Shown here: one piece after another, positions 16,577 to 25,171 of the stretch
How the letters are laid out: every line of letters begins with the position of its first letter
How positions within the stretch are numbered: position 1 is the first letter of the stretch
Assembly: GCA_046294265.1 (NCBI GenBank)
Contig: JBKBKC010000005.1
Coordinates: 124,001 to 188,000, forward strand
Length of the DNA: 64,000 nt
Origin: JBKBKC01 sp046294265
GTDB lineage: Bacteria > Pseudomonadota > Alphaproteobacteria > Rhodobacterales > Rhodobacteraceae
Direction of reading: 5' to 3'
Made by a program: the position numbers and the translations under genes
The notes under the pieces: generated by a model
Database searches by the model: none
Told to the model about the DNA's origin: nothing
Seen by the model: the letters and a program-made list of their open reading frames with translations, nothing else

Positions 16577-17947
16577 ATGGGGATGGGATGGGTTAAATCG
16601 GACTGGCGCGCCAAGCCTCGGGTGCAGATGCCGGACTATCCCGATGCCGACGCGCTGCGCAGTGCAGAGGCGCGTCTGGCGAAATACCCGCCGCTGGTCT
16701 TTGCGGGCGAGGCGCGCAAGCTGAAAAAGCAGCTGGCGCTTGCCGCCGAGGGCCGCGCGTTCCTGTTGCAGGGGGGCGACTGCGCGGAATCCTTTGCTGA
16801 ATTCGGTGCCGACAACATCCGCGACACATTCCGCGTGATGCTGCAGATGGCCGTAGTGCTGACCTACGGCGCCAAGGTGCCCGTGATCAAGGTGGGCCGC
16901 ATGGCGGGGCAGTTTGCCAAGCCGCGCTCGGCCCCCACGGAAATGGTCGGCGGCATGGAACTGCCGAGCTACCGCGGCGACATCATCCACGGCTTTGAGC
17001 CCACCCCCGAGGCGCGGCGGCCGGACCCCGAGCGCATGCTGCAGGCCTATACCCAGGCCGCGGCCACGCTGAACCTTCTGCGCGCCTTCTCCACCGGCGG
17101 GTTCGCCGACATCCACCGCGTGCATTCCTGGACCCTGGGCTTTGCCGAGCATGACAAGGCCGAACGCTACCGCGACCTGTCGAACCGCATCTCGGACGCG
17201 CTGGACTTCATGAACGCGGCAGGGGTGAACGCGGAGACCAGCCACCAGCTTGCCACCGTCGATTTCTACACCAGCCACGAGGCGCTGCTGCTGGAATACG
17301 AAGAGGCGATGTGCCGCATCGACAGCATCAGTGGACAGCCGGTGGCGGGGTCGGGTCACATGATCTGGATCGGCGACCGCACGCGCCAGCCCGATGGCGC
17401 GCATGTCGAGTTCGCGCGCGGCGTGCTGAATCCCGTTGGCCTGAAATGCGGGCCGACCACGACGCCCGAAGACCTCAAGGTGCTGATGGCCAAGCTGAAT
17501 CCCGAGAACGAACCCGGCCGCCTGACCCTGATCGCCCGCTTTGGCGCGGGCAAGGTGGGCGAACATCTGCCCCGCCTGATCCGCGCGGTGCGCGAAGAGG
17601 GGGCGCGGGTGGTCTGGTCTTGCGACCCGATGCACGGCAACACGATCAAATCCGCCTCGGGCTACAAGACGCGGCCCTTCAACGCCGTCCTGTCCGAGGT
17701 GCGCGAGTTCTTTGCCATCCACAAGGCCGAAGGCACGATCCCCGGCGGCGTGCATTTCGAGATGACGGGCAAGGACGTGACCGAATGCACGGGCGGCCTG
17801 CGGGCCGTGACCGATGAAGATCTGTCCAGCCGCTACCACACCGCCTGCGATCCGCGCCTGAACGCGAGCCAGGCGCTGGAGCTTGCGTTCCTCGTGGCCG
17901 AGGAATTGACCGCGATGCGGGCCGAAGGGCACCGCGTGGCGCTCTGA
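16577..17947 (+). CDS. Class II 3-deoxy-7-phosphoheptulonate (DAHP) synthase
   Basis: 456 residues. It condenses phosphoenolpyruvate and erythrose-4-phosphate, the first step of the shikimate pathway. The class II (plant-type, DAHP_synth_2) signature is clear: SDWRAKPRVQMPDYPD, FLLQGGDCAESF, GRMAGQFAKPRS, VWSCDPMHGNT and GGVHFEMTGKDVTEC, with the metal-binding Cys, His and Glu in these blocks. GGAGGG at 16567-16572 fits either the ATG at 16577 or the one at 16583; the family start usually lies just before W-K-SDWR, so two residues are uncertain. It has its own promoter and is convergent with the PAS gene, 12 bases apart. Confidence 0.94.
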   Translation: MGMGWVKSDWRAKPRVQMPDYPDADALRSAEARLAKYPPLVFAGEARKLKKQLALAAEGRAFLLQGGDCAESFAEFGADNIRDTFRVMLQMAVVLTYGAKVPVIKVGRMAGQFAKPRSAPTEMVGGMELPSYRGDIIHGFEPTPEARRPDPERMLQAYTQAAATLNLLRAFSTGGFADIHRVHSWTLGFAEHDKAERYRDLSNRISDALDFMNAAGVNAETSHQLATVDFYTSHEALLLEYEEAMCRIDSISGQPVAGSGHMIWIGDRTRQPDGAHVEFARGVLNPVGLKCGPTTTPEDLKVLMAKLNPENEPGRLTLIARFGAGKVGEHLPRLIRAVREEGARVVWSCDPMHGNTIKSASGYKTRPFNAVLSEVREFFAIHKAEGTIPGGVHFEMTGKDVTECTGGLRAVTDEDLSSRYHTACDPRLNASQALELAFLVAEELTAMRAEGHRVAL

Positions 17948-17959
17948 CCCGCGCAGGCC

Positions 17960-18634
17960 TCAGCCGCGGTCGGACTTGACCAGCCGCAGATGCGGGTGGG
18001 CGGGCCGGGGAGGCGCATAGGGCGCGGCCTCTTCCGCCAGCCCGGGCATCGGGGCCGCGACCGGCGGCGGGGTCCGGTCGGGAACGGGCATCGCCGCGCC
18101 CTTCAGCGGCGTCAGGCTTTCCCGCGCGATGCCGAACCGGCGCGGGCTGCGGCCCGTCTCGCCCGCGATGGCCAGGCAGCCCAGCGACAGCCCCCCCGAC
18201 CCGTCGTGCCGCCTTAGGGGAAGCATTATAAGCCGCGCCTCGAGTGCCGGACGGCCGATCCCGCGCTCGCCCTCCAAGGCCATTTCCAGGATGGCGGGAC
18301 TGGTCAGCGCGGCCTCGATCGCCTTGGCGAACCGCGTGCGGTCGGGCGGATCGATCAGCGTCAGCATCGGCATACCGCGCACGTCCATCCCCATCAGGTC
18401 GGAAATCGCCGCACCCGCAAGCCGGAACCGGGCGACGCCGGGCGCCACGCGGTCGGCGATGAACACACGGTCCAGCGCGCCCGACATGCCACGCGGATCG
18501 ACGCAGGACCGGTCCGGCACCGCATGGCCGTCACCGCGCAAGGCCTCCCAATAGCCGCGCACCTCGGCCAAGATCGCAAACCGGTTCTGATCCATGTCCC
18601 TGACCTCGCGCCCCCCGAAGAATGACGAAAACAT
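17960..18634 (-). CDS. PAS-domain protein (PAS_5 family)
   Basis: 224 residues from the ATG at 18634 (MFSSFFGGREVRDMDQNRFA), preceded by AAGGGGGGCGGGG; an alternative ATG is at 18595. Residues ~14-150 match the alphaproteobacterial PAS_5 pattern: YWEALRG..AVPDRS.VDPRG, FRLAGAAISDLMGMDVRGMPM and LPLRRHDGS. The last ~70 residues are Pro-rich and probably disordered. PAS_5 proteins are cytosolic sensory or regulatory proteins without a known output domain. It has no operon partner. Its 3' end faces DAHP synthase. Confidence 0.8.
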   Translation of the reverse strand: MFSSFFGGREVRDMDQNRFAILAEVRGYWEALRGDGHAVPDRSCVDPRGMSGALDRVFIADRVAPGVARFRLAGAAISDLMGMDVRGMPMLTLIDPPDRTRFAKAIEAALTSPAILEMALEGERGIGRPALEARLIMLPLRRHDGSGGLSLGCLAIAGETGRSPRRFGIARESLTPLKGAAMPVPDRTPPPVAAPMPGLAEEAAPYAPPRPAHPHLRLVKSDRG

Positions 18635-18832
18635 CCCCGCCCCCCTTGGCACCCGCATCGACGGGCCCCGCCGTTGCCCCCTGCGCGGTGCTCTGCTATC
18701 CATCCGTCCGACATCCGGGCCAGACGCATGCGGCAGGGTTAATCCTGCGGCAACATCCGTTACCGGTCACTTAACATAGCGCGGCTCGCGCGGATTCGGC
18801 GGGAAATCGATGAAAATGGTAAACATCCGCGG

Positions 18833-19732
18833 GTGCCTGGCGTGACGCTCTCGATGACCGGTTTCGCCGCGCGCCGCGGGCAGGGCGCGGGATGCGCCTG
18901 GACATGGGACATGCGCGGGGTGAACGGCAAGGGGCTGGACCTGCGGCTGCGCCTGCCCGACTGGATAAAGGGGCTGGAACCCTTGGTGCGGGCCGAGGCC
19001 GCGCGCAGGCTGTCGCGCGGCAATGTCTCGCTGTCGCTGAAACTCATGCGCGATGGTGGCGAGGCGGGGGCGATCCGGGTGAACCAGGGTGCGCTGTCCT
19101 CGGTGCTGGGCGCCCTGCGCGACATCGAGGCGGCGGCCATGACGGCCGGTGTCACGCTGCGACAGGCCAGCCAGGCCGAGGTTCTGATGATGCGCGGGGT
19201 GACCGAGGCGGGGGCCGAGGATGACGACACCGCCCCGATCCGCGCGGCCCTGCTGGCCGATCTGCCCGCGCTGCTGGCGGATTTCCAGGCGTCCCGCGCG
19301 GCCGAGGGCGCGGCGCTGGCCGCCGTCATCGCCACCCAGGTTGACCGCATCGCCGCGCTGACCGAGGCTGCGCGCGCCGAGGCCGAGGCCCGCCGCCCCG
19401 CCGCCGCCGAGGCGCTGCGCACGGCCCTTGCCCGCGTGGCCGAGGCCACCGACGCCGACCCCGCCCGGGTCGCGCAAGAACTTGCCCTGATGGCCGTGAA
19501 ATCCGACGTGACCGAAGAGATTGACCGCCTGACCGCCCACATCGCCGCCGCCCGCACCTTGCTGGCGGATACCGCCCCGGTGGGCCGCAAGCTGGATTTC
19601 CTGATGCAGGAGTTCATGCGCGAGGCGAACACGCTGTGCTCCAAGGCGCAGTCGGCGGGTCTGACGCGGATCGGGCTGGACCTCAAGGTGGTCATCGACC
19701 AGATGCGCGAACAGGTCCAGAACGTCGAATGA
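18833..19732 (+). CDS. YicC/YloC-family endoribonuclease
   Basis: 299 residues as given. The family opening SMTGFA appears at residues 7-12, and a GTG at 18842 would give the usual VTLSMTGFA start, so the first three residues are uncertain; no clear ribosome site favours either. The C-terminal DUF1732 block KLDFLMQEFMREANTLCSKA is intact, and the central part is a long charged helical region. YicC proteins act as ribonucleases on small RNAs. The TGA overlaps the gmk ATG (ATGA), a frequent yicC-gmk pairing. A 130-base gap with a GTTAATCCTGCGGCAACATC stretch lies upstream and carries no gene. Confidence 0.88.
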   Translation: MPGVTLSMTGFAARRGQGAGCAWTWDMRGVNGKGLDLRLRLPDWIKGLEPLVRAEAARRLSRGNVSLSLKLMRDGGEAGAIRVNQGALSSVLGALRDIEAAAMTAGVTLRQASQAEVLMMRGVTEAGAEDDDTAPIRAALLADLPALLADFQASRAAEGAALAAVIATQVDRIAALTEAARAEAEARRPAAAEALRTALARVAEATDADPARVAQELALMAVKSDVTEEIDRLTAHIAAARTLLADTAPVGRKLDFLMQEFMREANTLCSKAQSAGLTRIGLDLKVVIDQMREQVQNVE

Positions 19733-20370
19733 GCATCGCGCGGCGTGGCCTTCTCTTGATCCTGTCCTCGCCGTCGGGCGCGGGGAAATCCACGCTTGCC
19801 CGGATGCTGATGGATTGGGACCCATCCTTGCGCTTTTCCGTCAGCGCCACCACCCGCTCCCCCCGGCCGGGTGAGGAACATGGCCGCGAATACTGGTTCC
19901 ACGCGCGTCCCGAGTTCGAGGAGATGGTGGCCGCGGGCCAGATGCTGGAACATGCCGAGGTTTTCGGCAACCTTTACGGCAGCCCGCGCGCGCCCGTCGA
20001 GGCGGCAATGGCCGAGGGGCGCGATACCTTGTTCGACATCGACTGGCAAGGCGGCCAGCAGATCCGCAACTCGGGCCTCGGACGTGATGCGGTGTCGGTG
20101 TTCATCCTGCCACCCACCATCGCTGCTCTGGAGGCACGTCTGCGCGGCAGGGGGCAGGACAGCGAGGCGGTTATGGCTGGGCGCATGGCGAAAAGCCGCG
20201 ACGAGATCAGCCATTGGGCCGAATATGACTATGTCCTGATCAATCAGGATTTGCAAAGCACCTACAATGCCTTGCAGGGCATTCTTGAAGCTGAGCGCCT
20301 GCGCCGCGACCGCCAGCCGATGCTGGCCGATTTCGTGCGCGGCCTGAACCGGGAGTTTGAGAGCCGATGA
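19729..20370 (+). CDS. gmk: Guanylate kinase
   Basis: 213 residues, normal size. It phosphorylates GMP to GDP. P-loop SSPSGAGKST near residue 13, GMP-binding block SVSATTRSPRPGEEHGREYWF, and DIDWQGGQQI. The start overlaps the yicC stop by ATGA and the stop overlaps the gamma-carbonic anhydrase start by ATGA, so three genes are translationally linked. Confidence 0.96.
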   Translation: MSIARRGLLLILSSPSGAGKSTLARMLMDWDPSLRFSVSATTRSPRPGEEHGREYWFHARPEFEEMVAAGQMLEHAEVFGNLYGSPRAPVEAAMAEGRDTLFDIDWQGGQQIRNSGLGRDAVSVFILPPTIAALEARLRGRGQDSEAVMAGRMAKSRDEISHWAEYDYVLINQDLQSTYNALQGILEAERLRRDRQPMLADFVRGLNREFESR

Positions 20371-20885
20371 TCCATTCCCTTGACGGCATCGCCCCCGAAC
20401 TCGACCCCGACACCTGGATCGCCCCCGGCGCGCATGTGATCGGCCGCGTCGTGCTGGAGGCGGGCGCCAGCATCTGGTTTGGCGCAGTCCTGCGCGGCGA
20501 CAACGAGGAAATCACCGTGGGCGCGGGTTCGAACATCCAGGAAAACAGCGTGTTGCACACCGACATCGGCTATCCGCTGTCCATCGGCGCCAACTGCACG
20601 ATCGGCCACAAGGCCATGCTGCACGGCTGCACCATCGGCGAGGGGTCCTTGATCGGGATGGGGGCCACGGTCCTGAACGGCGCGCGGATCGGCCGGGGCT
20701 GCCTGATCGGGGCCTGCGCGCTGATCACCGAGGGGAAAGAGATCCCCGATGGATCGCTGGTGATGAGCGCGCCCGGCCGCGTTGTGCGGATGCTGGACGA
20801 GGCTGCGCGCAAGCGGCTGCTGTGGTCGGCCGAGCACTATCGCGACAACATGCGGCGCTTCCGCGCCGGGCTCAAGGAGGTCTGA
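20367..20885 (+). CDS. Gamma-carbonic anhydrase-like hexapeptide-repeat protein
   Basis: 172 residues of left-handed beta-helix hexapeptides ([IV]GxGAxI-type repeats from ~22 to 150). WFGAVLRGD, NSVLHTDIG and IGHKAMLHGC supply the Arg/Asp pair and three His residues of the gamma-class zinc site. Members may hydrate CO2 or act as acyl carriers. It is coupled to gmk by ATGA and is followed after one base by neuB, with AAGGAGG at its own 3' end serving as the neuB ribosome site. Confidence 0.88.
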   Translation: MIHSLDGIAPELDPDTWIAPGAHVIGRVVLEAGASIWFGAVLRGDNEEITVGAGSNIQENSVLHTDIGYPLSIGANCTIGHKAMLHGCTIGEGSLIGMGATVLNGARIGRGCLIGACALITEGKEIPDGSLVMSAPGRVVRMLDEAARKRLLWSAEHYRDNMRRFRAGLKEV

Positions 20886-20886
20886 C

Positions 20887-21915
20887 ATGCAGATCGCAGG
20901 ACGCAGGATCGGGCCGGACGCGCCCCCGCTGGTGATCGCCGAGATCGGCATCAACCACGGCGGATCGCTGGAGGTGGCCAAGGAGATGGTGCGCCTTGCC
21001 GCAGGGGCGGGCTGCGAGATGGTCAAGCACCAGACCCACATCATCGAGGACGAGATGACGGAGGAGGCGAAGCAGATCTTCCCCCCCAATGCCGATGTCT
21101 CGATCTGGCATGTGATGGAACGCTGCGCCCTCAGCCTGACGGATGAGGCGGAGTTGAAGCGCTATACCGAATCCCTCGGGATGATCTGGATCTCCACGCC
21201 GTTTTCCCGCGCCGCTGCCGATTTTCTGGAAACGCTGGACGTGCCCGCCTACAAGATCGGGTCGGGCGAGGCCGACAACCTGCCCCTGATCCGCCATATC
21301 GCGCGGAAGGGTAAACCGGTGATCCTGTCCACCGGCATGCAGACCATCGACACGATCCGCGCTTCGGTGGACATCCTGGATGCGGCGGGCATCGACTATG
21401 CGCTGCTGGAATGCACCAACCTCTATCCCAGCCCGCCCGAGATCGTGTCGCTGCAAGGGGTCACCGACCTGCACGCGGCCTTTCCGAAGGCGATTGTCGG
21501 GTTCTCCGACCATTCCATCGGCCCCGAGATGGCGCTTGCCTCCGTGGCCCTGGGCGCCTGCATCCTGGAACGCCACTACACCGACACGCGCTACCGCATC
21601 GGCCCGGACATCATCAACTCGATGGACCCGGCCGAACTGCGCTTCCTGATCGACCGCAGCCGCGAAATCTGGATGGCGCTGCACAACCCCAAACGGAGGA
21701 CACCCGCCGAGGAACCCGTCTACCGCTTTGCCCGCGCCAGCGTGGTGGCCGACCGCGATCTGCCCGAGGGCCATGTGATCGCCGAGGCCGACATCTGGAC
21801 CCGCCGCCCCGGATCGGGCGAGATCGCGGGCTATGACTTCGACCGTGTGGTGGGGATGCGGATGACGCGGGCGGTGACGCGCAACACACAGTTGAAGTGG
21901 AGCGATCTGGCGTGA
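20887..21915 (+). CDS. neuB: N-acetylneuraminate synthase-type nonulosonic acid synthase (NeuB family)
   Basis: 342 residues from the ATG at 20887, preceded by AAGGAGG. It condenses PEP with an N-acyl-mannosamine-type sugar to make a nine-carbon 2-keto acid. Residues ~20-270 are the NeuB TIM barrel (EIGINHGG, VKHQTHI, KIGSGEADNLPLI, STGMQTIDTI, CTNLYPSPPE, GFSDHSIGPE). Residues ~285-342 are the SAF antifreeze-like domain. Whether the product is Neu5Ac, legionaminic or pseudaminic acid cannot be told; with neuC and no dehydratase/aminotransferase pair nearby, a Neu5Ac-like product is favoured. It follows the carbonic anhydrase by one base and overlaps the next gene by GTGA. Confidence 0.9.
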   Translation: MQIAGRRIGPDAPPLVIAEIGINHGGSLEVAKEMVRLAAGAGCEMVKHQTHIIEDEMTEEAKQIFPPNADVSIWHVMERCALSLTDEAELKRYTESLGMIWISTPFSRAAADFLETLDVPAYKIGSGEADNLPLIRHIARKGKPVILSTGMQTIDTIRASVDILDAAGIDYALLECTNLYPSPPEIVSLQGVTDLHAAFPKAIVGFSDHSIGPEMALASVALGACILERHYTDTRYRIGPDIINSMDPAELRFLIDRSREIWMALHNPKRRTPAEEPVYRFARASVVADRDLPEGHVIAEADIWTRRPGSGEIAGYDFDRVVGMRMTRAVTRNTQLKWSDLA

Positions 21916-22679
21916 GGCTGACCCGGGCCGACCTGGTCGCGTTCTGGATCAACCTTGACCGCGCGACGGATCGACGCGCGCAGATGGAACCGCGCCTCGC
22001 GGCCCTCGGCCTGCCAATGGAACGCTTCTCCGCCATCGACGGCCGCGCGGAGCCTGCGCGGATCGCCGGTGCACTCGATGACGCCGCCTTCCGCCGCAAC
22101 ATGGGCCGCACGGCAATTCCTGCCGAAGTGGGCTGCTACCTGTCGCATCTGGGCGTCTGGGCGCGTTTTCTGCAAACTGGCAAACCCGTGGCGTTGGTTC
22201 TGGAGGATGACGTGGTGTTCCACGCCGATTTCCTGCCCGCGCTGGATGCCGCCCTCGCCGCCGCCGACCACTGGGACATGCTGAAACTGAACCGCATCCG
22301 CGCGAAACTGCCGATCCGGCTGGGCAGGGCGGGCGACTGGACGCTGAACGCCTATCTGGGCCCCGCCACGGGTTTCGGCGCCTACCTCATTACCCGCGAC
22401 CTCGCCACGCGCCTCTTGCCCCGGATTCTGCCGGTGCGGATGCCGGTCGATTACGAAGGCACCCGCTTCTGGGCCCATGACTTCCGCCTTTTGGGGCTGG
22501 AACCCTGGCCCAGCCACGTGGACGACGGCGGGGAAAGCACGATCACCGGGCAGGGATTCGCCGAGGTGAAAAAGGCGCCCCGCTGGCGGCGGCTGGGAAA
22601 TTATGCGATGCGGGCTGGGAATTACGGGCGCAGGTTGGGCTGGCTGGCGCGGCATGGCCTGTTGCACAAAGGCATCTAG
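21912..22679 (+). CDS. Glycosyltransferase family 25 protein
   Basis: 255 residues, GTG start at 21912 overlapping the neuB stop (GTGA). The family 25 pattern is plain: FWINLDRATDRRAQME, FSAIDGR, EVGCYLSHLGVWARFL and ALVLEDDVVFHADFL with the EDD metal-binding acidic motif. GT25 enzymes add galactose or related sugars to LPS cores and other glycans at the cytoplasmic face. Its linkage to neuB suggests it builds the same glycan that carries the nonulosonate. The last 4 bases overlap the convergent gene at 22676. Confidence 0.88.
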   Translation: MRLTRADLVAFWINLDRATDRRAQMEPRLAALGLPMERFSAIDGRAEPARIAGALDDAAFRRNMGRTAIPAEVGCYLSHLGVWARFLQTGKPVALVLEDDVVFHADFLPALDAALAAADHWDMLKLNRIRAKLPIRLGRAGDWTLNAYLGPATGFGAYLITRDLATRLLPRILPVRMPVDYEGTRFWAHDFRLLGLEPWPSHVDDGGESTITGQGFAEVKKAPRWRRLGNYAMRAGNYGRRLGWLARHGLLHKGI

Positions 22680-23488
22680 CGTCCGCGGCGCAGGTTGAAG
22701 AGGGCCGCCCCGTAATCCGAAACCTTCCACCGCATCCGGGCAACTTTGGTCAGACCCGAAGGGCAGTGCATTGCGTTGTTGATGGTGCTGCTGAAGCCAT
22801 GCTCGGCAAAAAGGGGCTGCGGCAGGGCCGCGGCCGCACCGGCCCGGCAAAAGCACGCGCGAACGGCATCATCCACCGGCCTGTCCATTCCAAGCAGTGC
22901 AATACGGGCCAGCAACGTCGTCATGCCCGAACGGGTCCAAAGAATTGCGCTGCAGATAAGCGGCGGGCGATAGGTGAGGATGACCTCGTTCCCCGCCACC
23001 GTGGCCAATGGGCGGCTCCATTTGTCGATGCTGCGCGACAGATGCAGAACCGACACGTTAGAGCCTCCTTGCGTCAGCAACCAAGCTGACAAGGCCCGCA
23101 GAAAGGCCACCGCATCCGGGGTCGGAAGAGCATCATCCTTGAGGACAAGTGCGAGCGGATCGCCATGTTCGACCGCAGCGCGCAGGATCTCCACATGGCT
23201 GAGGCAACACCCGATCTCGCCAAGGCTCAGGTCACGGCCAAAAAGGGTGCGCGCCCGCGTGCCGCGATACAAGTGATGGGCGTGCGCGGTATGGACTGAA
23301 ACCGGCGCGGTAGACCGTTGACGTTGCCAGGGTATCCCCGCCGCATCAAGGCGGGCGCCTATGGCGGCCAGCCGGTCAGCACTGCAGTCAAGGTTGATAA
23401 CCCGGGCGAGACGGGCACGGGATCGCCGTTCACGGTGGCTGGACCCCTTCAACTTCTCCGGAAATGGCATTGCCACCCCAGATCCCAT
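22676..23488 (-). CDS. Glycosyltransferase family 25-like protein
   Basis: 270 residues from the ATG at 23488; an ATG at 23470 behind GGGGTGG is an equally good start. The sequence follows the GT25 order: RVINLDCSADRLAAIG, LSLGEIGCCLSHVEIL, ALVLKDDALPTPDAV. The acidic motif reads KDD rather than EDD, so one metal ligand position differs. The start lies inside the preceding gene on this strand (overlap up to 59 bases), giving a chain of three glycosyltransferase genes reading left. It pairs convergently with the other GT25 gene. Confidence 0.75.
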   Translation of the reverse strand: MGSGVAMPFPEKLKGSSHRERRSRARLARVINLDCSADRLAAIGARLDAAGIPWQRQRSTAPVSVHTAHAHHLYRGTRARTLFGRDLSLGEIGCCLSHVEILRAAVEHGDPLALVLKDDALPTPDAVAFLRALSAWLLTQGGSNVSVLHLSRSIDKWSRPLATVAGNEVILTYRPPLICSAILWTRSGMTTLLARIALLGMDRPVDDAVRACFCRAGAAAALPQPLFAEHGFSSTINNAMHCPSGLTKVARMRWKVSDYGAALFNLRRGR

Positions 23489-24284
23489 AGTTGGCGCGGA
23501 AATGGTCGATGCAAGCGCGATTCAGCGCTGCACGACCCGCCCCCTCCACTACCTGATTGCGCAGCGCCGCGCGGGAAACCTCGTCCGAATTGCCCCGCGT
23601 GCGGAATGCCGGGTCGCAGGTCAGCCAGATCGGGATGCCCTGCCGTTCCAGATGGCCCGACAGCCAGACATCATCCACCATCCAGAGGTTTCCCGGAATG
23701 TCGAACACGGCCGGATCGTCCAGAAACTCGGGGCGCACCAGCACGCCGCCCCACCCTTCCAGAAAATCGACATAGCCGCTCGTGACGGCCTTGCGCGGCT
23801 TCCACGCCCCAAGCGTCGCCGCGCGCCGCAGCCGATAGGCAAGGTTCTTGCGGATCCTTTGCGCCCTAGGCTGACGTGGGCTTTGCCAGTCTGGCCCCGC
23901 ATAGTCGCGAAACTGCGATCCTTCCTCGACGATGCAACAGCCCGGATGATCCGCTGCGGCGGCGATCAAACGACCGGCCCAGCCGGGGTCATAAACCTTG
24001 TCGTCATCGCAAAAAATGATGTTGACGTCCTGCCCGGCATAATGCCGCACGGCGGGCAGCACCTTGGTTGCCGGGCCAAAGTCATGCTCGCACAGACGGA
24101 TGATCACGCCTTCGGGCACGGCGGGCAGGTGCACCGGATCGAACGGAAACCGCCGGTAGGCACGCGGGAGATAGAGCTCTACGGCAGCAATTGCCGTGGT
24201 CTGGTTCAGCAATGACACCAGCACCTCGCCCAGCACGGGAAACCGGGGGGGAATCGCCGTCAGCGAAATCACATTGCGCGTCAT
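23430..24284 (-). CDS. Glycosyltransferase, family A-type fold
   Basis: 284 residues from the ATG at 24284, which overlaps the upstream stop (ATGA). It starts MTRNVISLTAIPPRFPVLGE. The block NIIFCDDDKVYDPGWAGRLI has the DDD/DxD motif of GT-A transferases, and FLEGWGGVLVRPEFLDD resembles glycosyltransferases that act on surface polysaccharides. Substrate unknown. It is the second of three linked transferases on the minus strand in the nonulosonate region. Confidence 0.78.
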   Translation of the reverse strand: MTRNVISLTAIPPRFPVLGEVLVSLLNQTTAIAAVELYLPRAYRRFPFDPVHLPAVPEGVIIRLCEHDFGPATKVLPAVRHYAGQDVNIIFCDDDKVYDPGWAGRLIAAAADHPGCCIVEEGSQFRDYAGPDWQSPRQPRAQRIRKNLAYRLRRAATLGAWKPRKAVTSGYVDFLEGWGGVLVRPEFLDDPAVFDIPGNLWMVDDVWLSGHLERQGIPIWLTCDPAFRTRGNSDEVSRAALRNQVVEGAGRAALNRACIDHFRANYGIWGGNAISGEVEGVQPP

Positions 24285-25048
24285 GCGGTTCCCCCGTGCT
24301 CCGTCCAATAGTCAACCATCCAGTCCACCTTGCCCCTGCCGAAATGCGGAAACACATCCCAGTTGCCGGCAGGCGGGCGGATCAGGTCAATCGGGCGGGG
24401 CCGACCATGGAATGCCAACAGCCGCGCCTCTGGCGGCGGGCGGCGCGGACCGCGAAACCGGTCCATCAACAAAGGTTGCCGCAGGTGATACTTGAAACTG
24501 ACAACCCATTCCTGCGGGAAGTAACTAAGCGACGGACCCTCGCCCAGCAGGAAATTCTGATCATTTCCATAGCGTGCGATCATGCGATCCCGGTCGCGGC
24601 GGAACCTGTCCACCAGATCGCCATGCTCGCCAATCCGGTAGCGCAGAAAACAACTCATCGCCCGCGGCGCTGTCCCCGGACCATATCGCCAGGGCCCGCT
24701 GTCCAGTGTGACGATGTCGCCCGGCAAATCAAAGATCGGACCAAGATCACCAACGATGACGCTATCCAGGTCCAGAAACAGCGCTGTGCCCGCCAGATCA
24801 TGCAGGGGATCGCTGAAAAGCCCGACCTTGGGCCAGCAGCCACCCCTCCATTGCGCAGGCATAAGGCCGATGTCCGGTATCGGAAGCGCGTCGATCCCGG
24901 CCAACAATCCTTTTCCGTCATCCGTCAGGCATACAAACCGAAAGGACCCCTGAAGATGCCGGCAGACCGCCCGATACAGGACATTGACATACTCGGCCGG
25001 GTAGAGCGTTCCCCATTTGATGCAGATGATCGTGCGGTCTTGGGGCAT
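24281..25048 (-). CDS. Putative glycosyltransferase (GT8-like DxD protein)
   Basis: 255 residues. It opens MPQDRTIICIKWGTLYPAEYVNVLY, with FRFVCLTDDGKGL and TALFLDLDSVIVGDLGP carrying the LDxD metal and nucleotide-sugar motif of GT8-like enzymes; GNDQNFLL and FHGRPRP match the later conserved blocks. It is probably cytoplasmic. It is first of the three-transferase unit, divergent from neuC with 123 bases between; both promoters should lie in that gap, but none was recognised. Confidence 0.78.
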   Translation of the reverse strand: MPQDRTIICIKWGTLYPAEYVNVLYRAVCRHLQGSFRFVCLTDDGKGLLAGIDALPIPDIGLMPAQWRGGCWPKVGLFSDPLHDLAGTALFLDLDSVIVGDLGPIFDLPGDIVTLDSGPWRYGPGTAPRAMSCFLRYRIGEHGDLVDRFRRDRDRMIARYGNDQNFLLGEGPSLSYFPQEWVVSFKYHLRQPLLMDRFRGPRRPPPEARLLAFHGRPRPIDLIRPPAGNWDVFPHFGRGKVDWMVDYWTEHGGTA

Positions 25049-25171
25049 GGACTGACCTTCTCAAAAAACGTCGTTGGAATAGGATGCAGCCGCACCAAGG
25101 TCCAGCCATTTGATGCGCGGGCCATGATCATCCGCTTGAACCCCGCGCCGCTGCATGTCTAAACCCAGCGC

